A stretch of DNA of 64,000 bases from Arion vulgaris (taxonomy: Eukaryota > Mollusca > Gastropoda > Stylommatophora > Arionidae): positions 29,060,176 through 29,124,175 of the forward strand of contig CM036771.1 in NCBI GenBank assembly GCA_020796225.1. Direction: 5' to 3'. Below are positions 11,847 through 23,436 of this stretch, piece after piece. A program made the translations under genes and the position numbers. The number at the start of each line of letters is the position of its first letter. The stretch's first letter is position 1. The notes below the pieces were generated by a model. The model saw nothing but the letters and a program-made list of their open reading frames with translations, ran no database searches and was not told where the DNA came from.

Positions 11847-13341
11847 CTAGCCAAAAGATTCCCAAGATTCTGCAAGACAAGAGTGGTGGAAAACTGACAG
11901 CCTGCTAGTATCTCCTTTGGTCATCCTCCAACACTCCGATCCGCAGAGCAAAACTGGCAAAACAATGCTTTTATAGAGTTTAAGCTTTGTGGTCCTATTG
12001 TAGATTTTGGACTTCCATACTGGTTTCATTCTGGCAAAAGCGGTTCTGGCCTTACTTAGACGTGATTTTGTATCTTCCGCTGTGCCACCATTTAGTGTCA
12101 GTACGCTACCAAGATATGTAAACTGCTCAACCCTTTCCAGTGTTTCATTTTCTAACATTACTGGTTGTTGGATTTCACTGTTTGTCATAATTTTTGTTTT
12201 TCCTGTGTTTGTTTTGAGGCCTACTGTCTTTGCCGTGCTGTGAAGTATTGTACTTTTCTCTTGTATATGTTCATATTTGTGTGACACCAGGGCTATATCA
12301 TCTGCAAAGTCCAGATCCTCAAGCATATCGAAAGCGGTCCATCTTATTCCTCTTGGTGCTTGTTGTTTTATGGTATTTTTTAGCACCCAGTCAATTGTAA
12401 TACTAAACAAAGAGAGGACATTACGCATCCCTGTCTTACACCAGATTTTACTGGGAATGTTTTGTTGGAATTCTTTAGGTTGCAGGAGAAATCTTTATAG
12501 AAGAGGGCTATGATGTTGACAAGCTTCTGCGGTATGCCGTATTGTCTTAGTATCTTCCATAGGCTGTCTCTGTGGACGCTGTCGAATGCCTTTTCAAAAT
12601 CTATGAAGTTGATGTATATAGTCCTTTGCCACTCGCTACATTGTTCTAAAATGTTACGCAGGGTAAATATATGTTCATTTGTTCCTCTTCCTTTCCTAAA
12701 TCCTGCTTGCTCCATTCGTAGAGACTTATCTATTGCTTCTTGTATTCGCATTATGATAATTTTGCAGAATATCTTACTTGGGATTGAAAGCAACGTGATT
12801 CCTCTCCAGTTATTGCAATCTGTTAGATCTCCTTTCTTGGGGATTTTCACCACAGTACCCTAGTCCAATCCTTAGGCAATTCTTCTTTCTCCCAGATATC
12901 TGCAAACAGTGGCTCTAATATGTTTGCAGCTAAGATGGGATCGATCTTGAAAAGTTCTGCTGTCATTTCATCATTTCCCAGTGCTTTGTTGTTTCTCAGG
13001 GACCCAATAGCTTTTACTATTTCTTGCTTTTCTGGCAATTTGAGGTTGATATCAATATCCTGTGCGGTCGGTGGAATATCCGGTGGATGTTCAGGATCAG
13101 GTCTGTTTAGCACATCTTCAAAGTGGGATGTCCATCCCATATCCTGCTCCTGCTCTGTTGTCAACAGTTGTCCTAGACTGTTTCTGACTGGCATGTTATG
13201 GTTGTGTCTTTTACCTCCCCATAATTGTTTGGTAATCTTGTACAGTGTGTGCAGATCATGTACTTTAGCAGCCTTTTCTGCTATTTCTGCTGTCTTTTCC
13301 ATAAATTTTCTCTTGTCTGTTCTAGCACTTCTTTTTACCAT
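11847..13341 (-). pseudogene. RTE-like reverse transcriptase, one frame break
   Basis: Read from 13341 leftward: linker (YKITKQLWGGKRHNHNMPVR), KALGNDEMTAELFK, then VKIPKKGDLTDCNNWRGITL, RMEQAGFRKGRGTNEHIF and the palm box NFIDFEKAFDSVHRDSLW, VRQGCVMSS at about 12430. The frame then shifts and continues with LDFADDIALVSHKYEHIQEK (catalytic Asp pair), KTKIMTNSEIQQ, VEQFTYLGSVLTLNGG and the thumb region PVLLCGSECWRMTKGDTSRL. All catalytic aspartates are visible, but the shifts at about 12850 and 12420 break the protein. Confidence 0.88.
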
Positions 13342-13504
13342 TTTGTTTAGTTCTGTATATTCTTTTCTTGCCTTATCTTTTTGACGTTCTGATCTAATGC
13401 TATTGATGAGATTTTTTTTCTCCTTTCACTTTTGGATGTATTCTAAGGTCTGGCCACTTATCCACTCTTTATGTTGTCCTTTACTGGTTCCCAGTACACT
13501 ACTG

Positions 13505-14060
13505 CTATTTTATATGTGCCTTTGATCGCATTCCATTTTCTTGGATACTTTCAGTTGGTGTTGTGTCTGACTGCTCTGACAGGATTTGAAATCTGTTCTT
13601 TAGTTCCACTATATATTTTGTAGCAATCTCACTATCTTTTAATAGGTTAACATTAAAGTATTCTGTTCTTGTCTTGGCTTGTATATATGTTTTCTTGAGT
13701 TTGAGCCTGATCATGGCAACGACAAGGTGGTGGTCGCTGTCCACGTCAGCTCCTCTTTTCACCTTTACATCAAGTAATGTCTTTCGCCATTTACTGTTGA
13801 TCATAAAGTGGTCTATCTGGTTTTCATCTCTTCCATTTGGGGATATCCATGTGTACTTGTGTATGGTCCTGTGTGGAAACAATGTGCCTCCTATGATCAG
13901 TCTGTTTTCTAGACAAAAATTACTCAACATTTCTCCATTTTCATTTGCAGTGCCACATCCCTCTTTCCCCATTATTGTTTCTCTGTGTCTGTTATTGTTG
14001 CCAACTTTTGCGTTTAAGTCTCCCATTATGCACAAAACGCCCTGAGCTGGAACCTCATAC
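13505..14060 (-). pseudogene. RTE-like endonuclease, C-terminal half
   Basis: One open frame of about 189 codons carries LCIMGDLNAKVGNNNRHRET, HKYTWISPNGRDENQIDHFM and GADVDSDHHLVVAMIRLKLK. These are the GDLNA, YTW..., QIDH and SDHHLV motifs of the apurinic-type nuclease fold; His and Asp near the end are the usual catalytic pair. The N-terminal third, with the first metal-binding residues, is absent because the element is 5'-truncated, so no activity is expected. Confidence 0.85.
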
Positions 14061-14689
14061 AGGGGGGATACCATCTCACTGCGGAATACCTGTCAATGAG
14101 ACTGCAGATATATTCAAAAGCAGGCAGCAGGCTACCACAGACAGACACCAGTATTTCATATGAGGAAGCAAATGTACGGATAAAAATGGCCTACAAGAGC
14201 AAATGGTTGAGAGATCACCCAGGGCATGAAAAGGACGATGCATACCACCAAGTAGAGAAGAACATGTCATTTTTTGTCTACAAACGGGACACAATAGGCT
14301 GAGGTACCATCTGTTTAACAAGTATAAAATAGGCCCATCTAAAATATGTACATGTGGCACCAGCAAGGTGACAGAGACCCGCATACTGCAAGAATGTCCA
14401 ACATACACGGAACAGAGAGAAAACACATGGTCAATCCCCATATCAGTCCAAGACAAGCTATACTGAGATGTACATGGACTCCTGTTGACCACTAACTACT
14501 TTAAAAGTATACAAATCGATGTCTGAAAGCGTTGGAAGAAGAAGAAGATTGCTCCTGTAATGTCCGAAGCACCTGGCTTTGCACCGTATCCACATAAACT
14601 AATGTGGTATTTTATATTTGGCGCTATGCAGCTGACACATATTTGAGATGTGGCTGTATGCTTTTTGTAAACATTTCTAACTATTTTCT

Positions 14690-14870
14690 GAATGACTATG
14701 GTACCACTTAGTTTTCACAGAAAGGCTGACTTCCTTATGGCCTTTTCTGCTGCTTTCTTGATGTCTGATTTCATATCAAGTCTATCATTGAATGTAACTC
14801 CAAGATGGGTAGCTTGTTTGTCTCCTCTTAGCAGTTCATTTATTTCAATGACACCTTATTTTGGAGTAAA
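14690..14870 (-). mobile_element. Small LINE reverse-transcriptase thumb fragment
   Basis: The minus strand encodes ELLRGDKQATHLGVTFNDRL (with M or I variants) followed by DMKSDIKKAAEKAIRKSAFL. This matches the HLGV...F..HI..... segment after the RT palm of jockey/CR1-type LINEs. No ends are visible. It lies 200 bp upstream of a Rab6 exon. Confidence 0.5.
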
Positions 14871-15080
14871 TAAGAGCTATCATTACTATTATAGTTACTT
14901 TAGGACATTCAGATGATATGCACCAAGCACTTTAGCATAGACATTGATTAAATGATTTTTTCAATTATTTCTTTGTTTATTATTGAATATTTTTATATTG
15001 GTACAGTCCTAACTCATGATGTGTTTTAAATATTAGCTCCAAACTTATTCCACCACTTCATTTGTCTTTGATCGGTTTGA

Positions 15081-15952
<872 letters not shown>

Positions 15953-15973
15953 TTAATTGATAATGAAGACACT

Positions 15974-16216
15974 TCTTCTTTGCGTTCGTTCTTTGCGACC
16001 AATTTTAATCACTCTTATGTTTGATTTTTACCAAGAACGTGTATACGTTGCATATTGGTTTGGTAGGCTCCTAAAAACATAGACTTCTACTCGTTTAGGA
16101 CATATGCATTCGATTTCAGCCAAACCTCCTTAATTGCTTCTTATGACATGCGTGGCAGGTAACAGTGGTTCTATTCTTTACTCCCCAAATTTGGCCCTAG
16201 TAACCACTCAGGCGAT
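15974..16216 (-). mobile_element. SINE family 1, minus strand, with 10-bp target duplication
   Basis: A 243-bp insert between TGAAGACACT copies (15964-15973 and 16217-16226). On the minus strand it begins ATCGCCTGAGTGGTTACTAG, contains the ACCTGCCACGCATGTCATAAG box and ends CGCAAAGAACGAACGCAAAG then AAGA. It is clearly the same element as 46356-46602. Confidence 0.88.
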
Positions 16217-16389
16217 TGAAGACACTAATTATTATTTAATTAAATTGAATGGATGTGCTAATGCAGATCACATGTGTATTTTTTGCTGCTTGTCTTCATG
16301 GAGTATATTAGTATCTCTTGATTCTTATCTTATTTGGCCGACAGATTTTTCTGTGCCTGGTTTTGTTGGGCATTATTGGATTTAAATAT

Positions 16390-16725
16390 ACATATGTATG
16401 TATGGTAGAATCCTGCTAATATTTTGGCCAGAAAAGATTACAGATGAGTGGCTGTATAAGAAAACTAATTGCACATTGCTAACCATAAACCGAAGGAGAA
16501 GATGGAGTTGGTTTGGGCATGTATGTAGAATATCACCAAACACTTTGGCAAAGACAGCTATTTGATAGACCACAGATGGAAGGAGGAGACAGGGCAGACC
16601 AAAGGAAATACAGGAAGGAAAATGAGTAAGGACTGATGTGGGATACCATAGGTAAAAAGGCAGCATACCAGCAACAATGTGAAGCACTTATGAGTGCCTT
16701 ATGTATCAACTATGACTTCTTTCTT
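16390..16725 (+). mobile_element. LINE C-terminal fragment
   Basis: Frame pieces read ILLIFWPEKITDEWLYKKTN, RRRRWSWFGHVCRISPNTLA and RRRQGRPKEIQEGK, a pattern (W-GHVLR..., GRPKETW) found after the RT domain of RTE-like LINEs. It is broken and lacks recognisable ends, and lies about 170 bp upstream of the Rab6 exon at 16899. Confidence 0.6.
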
Positions 16726-16898
16726 CCTCTGATCATATTTGCTAGTGATAGATATATTTAAAATAAATACATAATACTTTACAAAATGAATGTAAATTTA
16801 CTGTTCTGCTAACTTTCTGCTCAGTTCACTAATGTTTCAAATTTTTCAGATTTTTCAACAATCGCTTTTTGAAACCACATTTTCTTGTCTTTGTACAG

Positions 16899-16959
16899 CT
16901 TTTCAGAAGAGTAGCTGCAGCATTGCCAGGAATGGAACAAAAAGATGACAAAAATATCA
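16899..16959 (+). CDS. Rab6: Rab6 internal exon, helix 5 and start of the hypervariable tail
   Basis: The exon of 61 nt follows TTTGTACAG and ends before GTATCC. It encodes LFRRVAAALPGMEQKDDKNI plus the first base (A) of a Met codon. LFRRVAAALPGME is the diagnostic Rab6 helix-5 sequence; the remainder starts the variable tail. The single trailing A is completed by TG at either 25416 or 36750, so the same donor can splice to both terminal exons without breaking the frame. The DKNIM junction corresponds to the vertebrate REDMI region. Confidence 0.95.
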
Positions 16960-17648
16960 GTATCCTTTTGTTCTTATTGATTTTCCATTTATACTTCCGT
17001 CATTGAATTAGTAATCTATAGTCTGTCCATTAATTCGTGAGCACGTTTGAAATTGATTTTCTCGAAAACTACCTGTTGGATCTCAGTGATTTTTGCATGC
17101 AGCCTTAGAATATCCATGACGCTAAAATAAAGCTAACCAGTAGTCCATAGATGCTACGGATTTTGCACATCGGCGAATTCCTTTGATCTTTTATGACAAT
17201 TGCAAATACGGGGCTCAAATTTGAGATTTTACAGTATCCTAGAATTTGTCCATGTCAATTCTATTCATAGGTGTATCTCCATATTAACTTGATAGGTCAA
17301 GTAATTAAGTGTGTTGCCCTTTATGTGCAATCGTGAACTTGGATACAATATGCAACAGTTAGTCCTCTCCTTCGGTCACCATTAGACCCCAGGGTGTCTT
17401 AACTTCACCACAAATTTTATGATGGTAGATGCATTTGGATATGGAAATGTATACGTTGCTATTTCTCAGTCTGTAATCAAAATATGATTTGTATCATCCC
17501 GAATCTGACGATTCCATGAGGTTGATAATTGTTACTGGCTGGACAAATTGTAATCCATCTCGGTGCCAGTACTCGTCTTCCTCTCGGAGCACATGTTCAA
17601 CACACTTCTTCCAGAACTGCATGTCTATCATTGAGAAGGACTCACGTG

Positions 17649-18257
17649 TCAGAACTTCAACATCACACATTTTAAACGTCCTGTTCTGTTCGGCAACTTG
17701 CCCTTTACTTTAGCCCAGACAAGCTCTATCGGATTGAGGTGAGCATGATATGGAGGTAGTCGCAAAGGCGTGTGGCCGTATTCCGCAATGATTTTGTCAA
17801 TATGAAACACCTTTGTCTTATTTGTCATCCTCACCAGGTGCAACAACTCGGGTTTCAAATATGTATCATCGAAGCTGACATTTTCCTTAGCAAGCCAAGT
17901 CCTAATTTGATCTTTTGTATTTGATGCAGTTGGTACTTTGTCTTCCGCTGATACTGCATTGTGATAGGATGCATTATCCATTACCAAGCATGATGGTCTG
18001 TTTAGAATTGGAAGTAGATCTTTCTCCATCCAGTGCCTGAAAATATGTCCATTCATTTCTGTGTGGTAGTCCCTACCGGTACTTTTTGATTGGAAAATAA
18101 GTCCAGCGTCATGGACAAGACCTTCTTCACTGCTTCCTGCATGTGTTAGTATAATACGCTGGCCTTTGCTGCTTGGTATTTTTCTTTTCTGTTCACCGTC
18201 TACTGATTGCCATTCTTTAGCATTGGTGTGGTGAGCATTGACCCAGGATTCGTCCAA
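17649..18257 (-). pseudogene. Mariner-type transposase catalytic domain (copy 1), C-terminus frameshifted
   Basis: The frame runs MDESWVNAHHTNAKEWQSVD (first catalytic Asp in LDES), LTHAGSSEEGLVHDAGLIF, then NRPSCLVMDNASYHN (second Asp) and LPPYHAHLNPIELVWAKVKG (Glu in NPIE). This is the DDE_3 fold used by IS630/Tc1/mariner transposases. The frame continues unbroken across the point where copy 2 is shifted, but after WAKVK it turns into KGKLPNRTGRLKCVML, a frameshift relative to EQVAEQNRTFKMCDVE of copy 2. The long insert between the second Asp and the Glu (TWLAKENVSFDDTYLKPELL) is present in both copies. Confidence 0.87.
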
Positions 18258-18414
18258 ATATACAATATCATAGCCTTGCCTCCGCCGCTCACGGATCTGC
18301 CTCAGGTATTTACTTCGGGCAGCAATTAAATGTGGCTTTTCACAAATAATATTCCTGCCCCTATAGTTTTTCTGAAGGTGAAGCAGGGCTCTTACAATTT
18401 TTCATAGAGTACTT

Positions 18415-18816
18415 TTAGAAATGTCTATGCTGCAATCTGATTGCAGTTTTAATTTCAGTTTCCTGAGAGTAACAAGTTGATTTGTCGTCAAACATTTTCA
18501 AGAGCTCCCGTCTTATGACATCTATGTCAAAGTCGTCAATTGTTCTTTTCCGTCCTTGCTTGACATTAGTGCACTTTGTGTCCTGTTTAATCCATCGGGA
18601 AAAGGATTCTCTATTCAGACCAAGCGCCAGTTGCGCTTGTTTCTCAGGGTTATGAATATCGCAATATAGATGACCTCTCTTAGATTTCCTACGGAAGTGT
18701 TGGTATAGTAAAACTGTAACCTTCTGCATTGTTATAAATGTGCACTTCAGACTCATTATGAATGTGATATCAATGTCAGTTTTGATAAGCCAACAAATAT
18801 GATACAATAGCTTCAT
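18415..18816 (-). pseudogene. Mariner-type transposase N-terminal domain (copy 1)
   Basis: The frame contains KSKRGHLYCDIHNPEKQAQL, GLNRESFSRWIKQDTK and RKRTIDDFDIDVIRRELLKM. LGLNRESFSRWIK resembles the recognition helix of a helix-turn-helix DNA-binding domain. The frame shifts after MFDDKS, while copy 2 continues with QLVTLRKLKLKLQSDC. The first Met may be upstream of the true start, since the opening 25 residues look hydrophobic and non-domain-like. Confidence 0.75.
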
Positions 18817-19197
18817 ACAAATAGCGAGATACCCCTATAACTATACAACGGTATCCCAATTATAACGTCATATGCTTTCCGCTTTCAAAGTCGACTGGGT
18901 TTGGTGCACGGATTTCGTGAAATTGTTGTATACTCACGATATTTCTATGTTACCATAATGTATTTTTAGAACAACGCGTCTGTGTTCCGTAGATCTGTTA
19001 CTATTGTGTACAATCCGGTGAGGTTGATTTTAATATAACCTGAAGAAGAAATATTTCAAACTACATCAAATTTTCTTGGAAAAAATATTTCTCTAGCGTC
19101 ATGGATATTCTAAGGCTGCTTGCAAAATATCACTGAGATCCAACAGGTAGTTTTCGAGAAAATCAATTTCAAACGTGCTCAGAATTAATGGACAGAC

Positions 19198-19489
19198 TAT
19201 AATGCTCCTTTTGCAAGTAGCAAGGGTTTTTGCTTGATATCAATCATGCTGAGAAATGGAAATAAAATTATGTCTATATATAGGCTATACTGGGTGTGCT
19301 CTATCTCCATCAGGTATGACGCAGAGACAGCTTGTGCTTTGCACATGTAGTCAGGACCATTACACATACTGGTTGAGACCTTATTTTACTTCCTATTAAG
19401 ACGCTTTGGATACAGATTCATCTAGCTAATGAAACAAGGATCAACATGATTTCCACTGTGATGAAGCCTTCTAGACATCATGCCTGGAT
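19198..19489. other. No gene recognised
   Basis: Short intronic stretch between the mariner-type element and a decayed LINE end; no reading frame, repeat or motif that I could name. Confidence 0.4.
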
Positions 19490-19664
19490 GCTGGGAGAAA
19501 ATCAACCCATATATCTTCTGCATGTCTTCCGAAGTGGCGGAATGCAGAGTGTGTTTAATCAGGGAACCACTTTAACCATCTATATGCATACCCTTCACAT
19601 CCACTGGTTGTGACTAAGCAGCTATGAGTATGGTCGAAGTGATATTTTATCAGTAACCAATAAC
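19490..19664 (+). mobile_element. Decayed 3' end of RNase H LINE
   Basis: GTGTTTAATCAGGGAACCAC, TATGCATACCCTTCACATC and CAGTAACCAATAACTAA follow the same order and spacing as the 3' end of the copy at 62551-63848. The match is imperfect throughout, so the piece is old. Confidence 0.55.
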
Positions 19665-19703
19665 TAATCACACTGTGGGGTGCCAGGTACAGTATAATCA
19701 TGT

Positions 19704-19804
19704 TTGACATATTTACAGTCACCTCCGCACACCAGAGAGGTGCACCAGCACACATATGAGATGTGTTGTCATCATCACTTGCGATGGATGGCTATTACCT
19801 ACAA
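19704..19804 (+). mobile_element. 3' end of zinc-finger LINE
   Basis: ACAGTCACCTCCGCACACCA, then GTTGTCATCATC and TTGCGATGGATGG match the 3' end of the element at 41715-42380, including the last coding residues of its C2H2 finger (SHLRTHQR region). It is cut by the Penelope-like insertion starting at 19805. Confidence 0.7.
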
Positions 19805-21989
19805 ATCACGTAATTACAAAGTGCTGTAGTTTTACAAATTACAAAAACAATGACAAAATACAGCAACATTTCGACCAACAAGGCCTTTATCAAGCAACGA
19901 ACAACAGGAGTGACAAATTTAAGAAAACAAATGGACGACCAAATACAAAGGTTTCTAATGAAAATCTGGGAATAAAAACAAATAACGAAATAAATGTAAC
20001 ACAAAAACACATAAAAACTAGAAATAGAACGGAAGAGAAACAATGAAAAATCTAGTAAATATATAACTTGAATACATGCAACATATACCCATATAGATTA
20101 CAAGGCATGGGAAAAGAAAGTACTAAGAAGCATAGGAATGTAATACGTTGAGCCCACGTGGTTGCAAGGTACCATACAAAGAAATCAACCGATTCTCCAG
20201 AGAAATCGACTGCGATCATCCGAGGAACATGATCGGATGGCTGTGACCTGGACATCGTGAGCTCCTAAATGGCCAGTATCATTGAAATGGGTGGCTACAG
20301 GGTCACAGAGCATTGGCGTATGTCACGCAAGTGTTGGGTGAATCGGTCACTGAATCTCATGCCTGTCTCGCCGATATAAGCCTTGTTACACATAATGGCA
20401 TAGATAAGATTACGGGACTCACATGTGAAACCATCGTCAATAAGAAATGTGGCTAAAGGAAAAGATACAGTATGCGTCTGTATCACATAAGCACACATGT
20501 TGCAACGCCGACGCCACACTGGACAGTGCCAAAATGAGTCTGGATATTGGACTTAAGATGACTATGTACCAACATATCCTTAAGACTTCTGTCCCGTCTG
20601 TAAGCCACCAAAGGATAGTTGGGGAAGACAGAGCGGGTCTCAGGATCTGACTTAAGGATAGACAGATGATGGAATAAAACATTTTCACCAGTGAACTATG
20701 GGGGTGGAAAGTTAAGATAAGTTTTACTCTGTCAGAGTTAGTAGTCCTCTGCTGGCGGGTGATTTTCTGAACTCGATGCATAGCCGAGACAAGCACCCTC
20801 TCCAGGTATAGGCGACTGCGAAAGAAATCAAGCATCTAGCGAGCTCTCTCAAGAAAATCATCGTCCTCGCTCGAAGGCGCGAGAATGGCAAAAGTCACGA
20901 CAAGCCCGGGGATGGGAAGAAGTATAAAGGAGAAACTATGTGCATCAGTAGGCTTGTAATATACTGATGTAGTGATAGTGGATTGGCGTATGGTGATAGT
21001 AATGTCAAGAAAGTTGACACAAGTAGTGGAGATGTGAGAAGTAAAATGAATAGAAGGGTTGAAAACATTAATGAAATTAATGAAGTGTGACAAATCGGCT
21101 TCAGGCATATCAGTAATGCCAATACAGTCATCAATGTATCTGTGATAGACAGACGGAAGGGGCCATCATATGTAGTCCATACTAGGTGTTCAAGATAACC
21201 CATGAATAGACAAGCATAACTAGGTCCCATTTTAGTACCCATGGCAACCCCACTGGTCTGCTCAAAGAATTGGTCATTAAACTGAAAGGAGTTAAGAGTG
21301 AGAACTAGTTCCAGGGCGAAGGAGAGCAGAAGTTGACACAAGTGGATTAGTTCTCCTATTGAGAAAAAACTGGAGAGCTTTAAGGTCGTCAGGATGAGGT
21401 ATAGAAGTGTACAATGAGCACACATCAAGGAGGAAGAGACGGTAGGTTCTCTCAGGTAGCAACTCAATGGAAGAAAAGAGACAAAGTGTGGTTCGTATCT
21501 TTCAAAAATGATGGGAGTGTGGATTCAAGATACTATCAAGGAATTGGAGATGTGTCCCGTAGAGCAGAGCAAGCAGAGCGATACTCCTACCAGGATTGTG
21601 GAGTTTATGAATTTTGGGAGCATATAAAAGCGAGGATCACACAGAGTGATGATGCACTAGTAGGAAGGTCGTTAGTGGTAATTAAGTTCTTAATGACTTC
21701 ATGAACCTTATTATTATTAGACAGAGTGACATCAGTAGGGCTGGTTTTATAAAACTCTATTTGCCCGTCTGCCCAGCGTGTTCGTAGCGCGTTGGACTAC
21801 GGGTGACTATTCCTCTGTGTGTGCGGGTTCAATTCCGGGATGGCAGAAAAAGCCACAGATTCCCCAGATTTACAGTGTTTGGGGCACCGAACCGAAGAGT
21901 TCACGATGTCCATGGCACCGAGCCGAAGAGCTGAAAAGCTCAAGTGCTTCTGGATCGAAAAAAAAAAAAATAAAACTCTATTTTGTGAA
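19805..21989 (-). mobile_element. Penelope-like element with 12-bp target duplication
   Basis: The insertion is bounded by TATTACCTACAA (19793-19804 and 21990-22001). On the minus strand it reads from the right: FYKTSPTDVTLSNNNKVHEV, a broken RT with SGVAMGTKMGPSYACLFMGY and LEHLVWTTYDG (21467-20895 in pieces), LDITITIRQSTITTSVYYKP, KMFYSIICLSLSQ, SYRRDRSLKDML-type thumb sequence, then GIY-YIG at about 20420-20295 (RNLIYAIMCNKAYIGETGM, lacking the usual Lys-Arg after Cys), and the family 3' terminus at 19805-20050. The RT is frameshifted repeatedly. A tRNA-derived SINE is nested at 21763-21969. Confidence 0.9.
21763..21969 (+). mobile_element. tRNA-derived SINE (family 2) with poly(A) tail
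   Basis: The 207-bp insert lies between perfect 14-bp duplications ATAAAACTCTATTT (21749-21762 and 21970-21983). Its first about 80 bp fold like a tRNA: CTGCC pairs with GGCAG, the A box is TAGCGCGTTGGACT and the B box is GGTTCAATTCC, both close to the RNA polymerase III consensus. The body carries two similar GGCACCGARCCGAAGAG motifs. It ends in a run of adenines. It is nested in the 5' part of the Penelope-like copy. Confidence 0.93.
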
Positions 21990-22001
21990 TATTACCTACA
22001 A

Positions 22002-22424
22002 GTAGGATACAGAATATGAACTATATTTGCACACAACATACAATGTTCAATTATATGTACAGACAATTCCTAGTTTATCCAAATCTTTTTTTATTTCTAC
22101 AAAATTTATACAAAAAGTGAAGTCGTCACTAAAGCTACTGTCAAAGTGCTTTAATGCCTATTTGAACTAGTTATCCAGTTGGAAAAAAGAATGTATCAAA
22201 GTATTATGGCTCCATAATTTTAGCTTATTTGTTATTATATTTGTGTTTATGTGTCTGTTACAGACATAAATAATATTGTAGCATCTCCACTTGAGGCAGT
22301 AGCACAACACATAGAGTGTTTACTTTTCAAATCAAGTTAATAAAGGGTTATGTTATGTGTCCGGTTCTTGAATGCACCGGCCCACAAGGGATTAATGAAA
22401 ATCTCATCTTCCTCCAGCATACTT
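22002..22424. other. No gene recognised
   Basis: AT-rich intronic sequence. A possible acceptor at 22262 opens a short frame (INNIVASPLEAVAQHIECLL), but its phase does not fit the Rab6 donor and nothing identifies it. Confidence 0.4.
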
Positions 22425-22524
22425 TCTTCTTTCTTTCTTTCTCGAATCCTGTATGCCTCACAGCGTCAGGTCAGGAAGAGATTTCTAAACGGGCCCTAGT
22501 ATGCGCTTCGTAGATAGTCTCTTC
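22425..22524 (-). mobile_element. 100-bp LINE 3' fragment with 11-bp target duplication
   Basis: The insert lies between CCAGCATACTT copies (22414-22424 and 22525-22535). The minus strand ends GAAAGAAAGAAAGAAGA, a purine-rich tail, preceded by sequence that can encode GPFRNLFLT, resembling RTE-like C-termini. Confidence 0.75.
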
Positions 22525-22799
22525 CCAGCATACTTAGGTGTACAAATTTGAAGTGACAGACATTTCATACCGCAAGGTTTGCAAAGGCTATAAAGACATT
22601 TTCATTTCACCTCTACTAATAATGTTTTGATATAATAGAATAGAATATGGCTTTTCATGTTTATATGTTGTACTTACCAATTTGTTACATATTCAGCTTT
22701 TATTGTGCTTTTGTTGTTGTACTATATTATATATGTATCTGTGTTGTTTCACATCTGCTTGTGTTTTTTTGTAATCCTGTTAGGTGGATTATTTGTGGA

Positions 22800-22972
22800 T
22801 TTACCTGTATTATTCTGTGACCATACCTGTATTATTCTGTGTTATGTGTGACCTTACATGTATTATTCTATGTTATATGTGACCTTACCTGTATTATTCT
22901 GTGTTATATGTGACCTTACCTGTATTATTCTGTGTTACATGTGATATTACCTGTATTATTCTGCATTTGGTA
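22800..22972. repeat. Minisatellite, unit about 32 bp
   Basis: Five to six tandem copies of a unit like GTGACCTTACCTGTATTATT followed by CTGTGTTATAT, with scattered substitutions; the first copies are shorter. It lies in the Rab6 intron before terminal exon A. Confidence 0.85.
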
Positions 22973-23436
22973 GGAATATATAGTTAAGTTGTATTATTCT
23001 GTACTTTATGTAAACAGATTTGTCTCATGCAATGTTATTGTTGAACCTATTCAAATTACATTGTTTTTTTTATATCTGAGCTTTTTATAAATGTGTCTTT
23101 TGTTAGACATTTATCACATTTTATTGCAATGGTTCCTCTTTGCTGTGTTCTTCCTAGCTGTTTTTTGTGTGTTCTTCCTAGCCATTTATTTTGTTTCTTA
23201 TTGTTCAATGCATATTTATTGCAATTCTCAGCAGCCTGGATGAAGCAGGTAGGATACCCTTGCTAACTGCCTGTTTTCTGTATATATTTGTCTATTTTTT
23301 CTATCTAGTCCAGAGGGAGACAAAACCCTAACAGTGTCTAAAGGTAGCATATGTGCAAATAAATAAGAGAATAAATAGATAACAAAGAAGATATGAGCAA
23401 TGGATGACATTTTTCATGAATTGCAAGAAATATGTT
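22973..23436. other. AT-rich intron, no gene recognised
   Basis: Contains two near copies of GTGTTCTTCCTAGC (about 23136-23180) but no coding, transposon or RNA signal that I could identify. Confidence 0.4.

Larger units (their letters stand above)
11530..14064 (-). mobile_element. RTE-like LINE insertion, endonuclease and RT, 5'-truncated
   Basis: On the minus strand the element reads endonuclease C-terminal half (14060-13505), linker, reverse transcriptase (13341-11847) and a short C-terminal tail (about 11830-11580: GRPRTTWRAMVEEELDTASL). It ends with a TAAGTAAGTAATTA tail at 11530. It interrupts the RNase H region of LINE-1; no target duplication is visible and about 40 host-LINE residues are missing at the right junction, so the insertion was accompanied by a deletion or a later loss. 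No RNase H domain is present. Confidence 0.85.
6723..14547 (+). mobile_element. Nearly full-length I-like LINE (LINE-1), with three nested insertions
   Basis: The outer element is bounded by the 11-bp duplication ATTGCTCCTGT (6712-6722 and 14548-14558). In order it has a leader of about 0.5 kb, an apurinic-type endonuclease (from 7225), a reverse transcriptase (8084-9737), a linker, RNase H beginning at about 10118 (VYTDGSATNA), and a 3' end with GAAGAAGAAGA. RNase H is split: the reading frame runs into RFSSSYRAE at 10239, resumes as VLKVAAEAIVSEEHVKENLV at 11450-11519, and resumes again as IPSHCGIPVNETAD at about 14068. Nested insertions are at 7716-7795, 10252-11437 and 11530-14064. Numerous stops make it inactive. 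Confidence 0.88.
17021..19197 (-). mobile_element. Mariner-superfamily transposon with long DDE spacing, copy 1
   Basis: The 2177-bp element lies at a duplicated TA (17019-17020 and 19198-19199). The inverted ends begin GTCTGTCCATTAATTC and remain similar for about 100 bp (through AACTACCTGTTGGATCTCAG and CCATGACGCTA). The transposase lies on the minus strand in two broken frames (18816-18415 and 18257-17649). The spacing between the second catalytic Asp and the Glu is 83 residues by my count, far above the 34 of Tc1 and near the DD82E type called Sailor. It sits in the intron after the third visible Rab6 exon. A second near-identical copy is at 52939-55120. Confidence 0.88.

Noticed and set aside
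17649..18257. Domesticated transposase gene
   Set aside because: The frame is broken relative to copy 2, and terminal inverted repeats with TA duplication are intact, so it is an ordinary dead transposon.
21768..21847. A functional tRNA gene
   Set aside because: A and B boxes are good, but the sequence continues into a SINE body and poly(A) tail between target duplications.
22262..22340. Additional Rab6 exon after an AG at 22262
   Set aside because: Phase does not match the preceding donor, no Rab-like sequence, and no suitable downstream donor.
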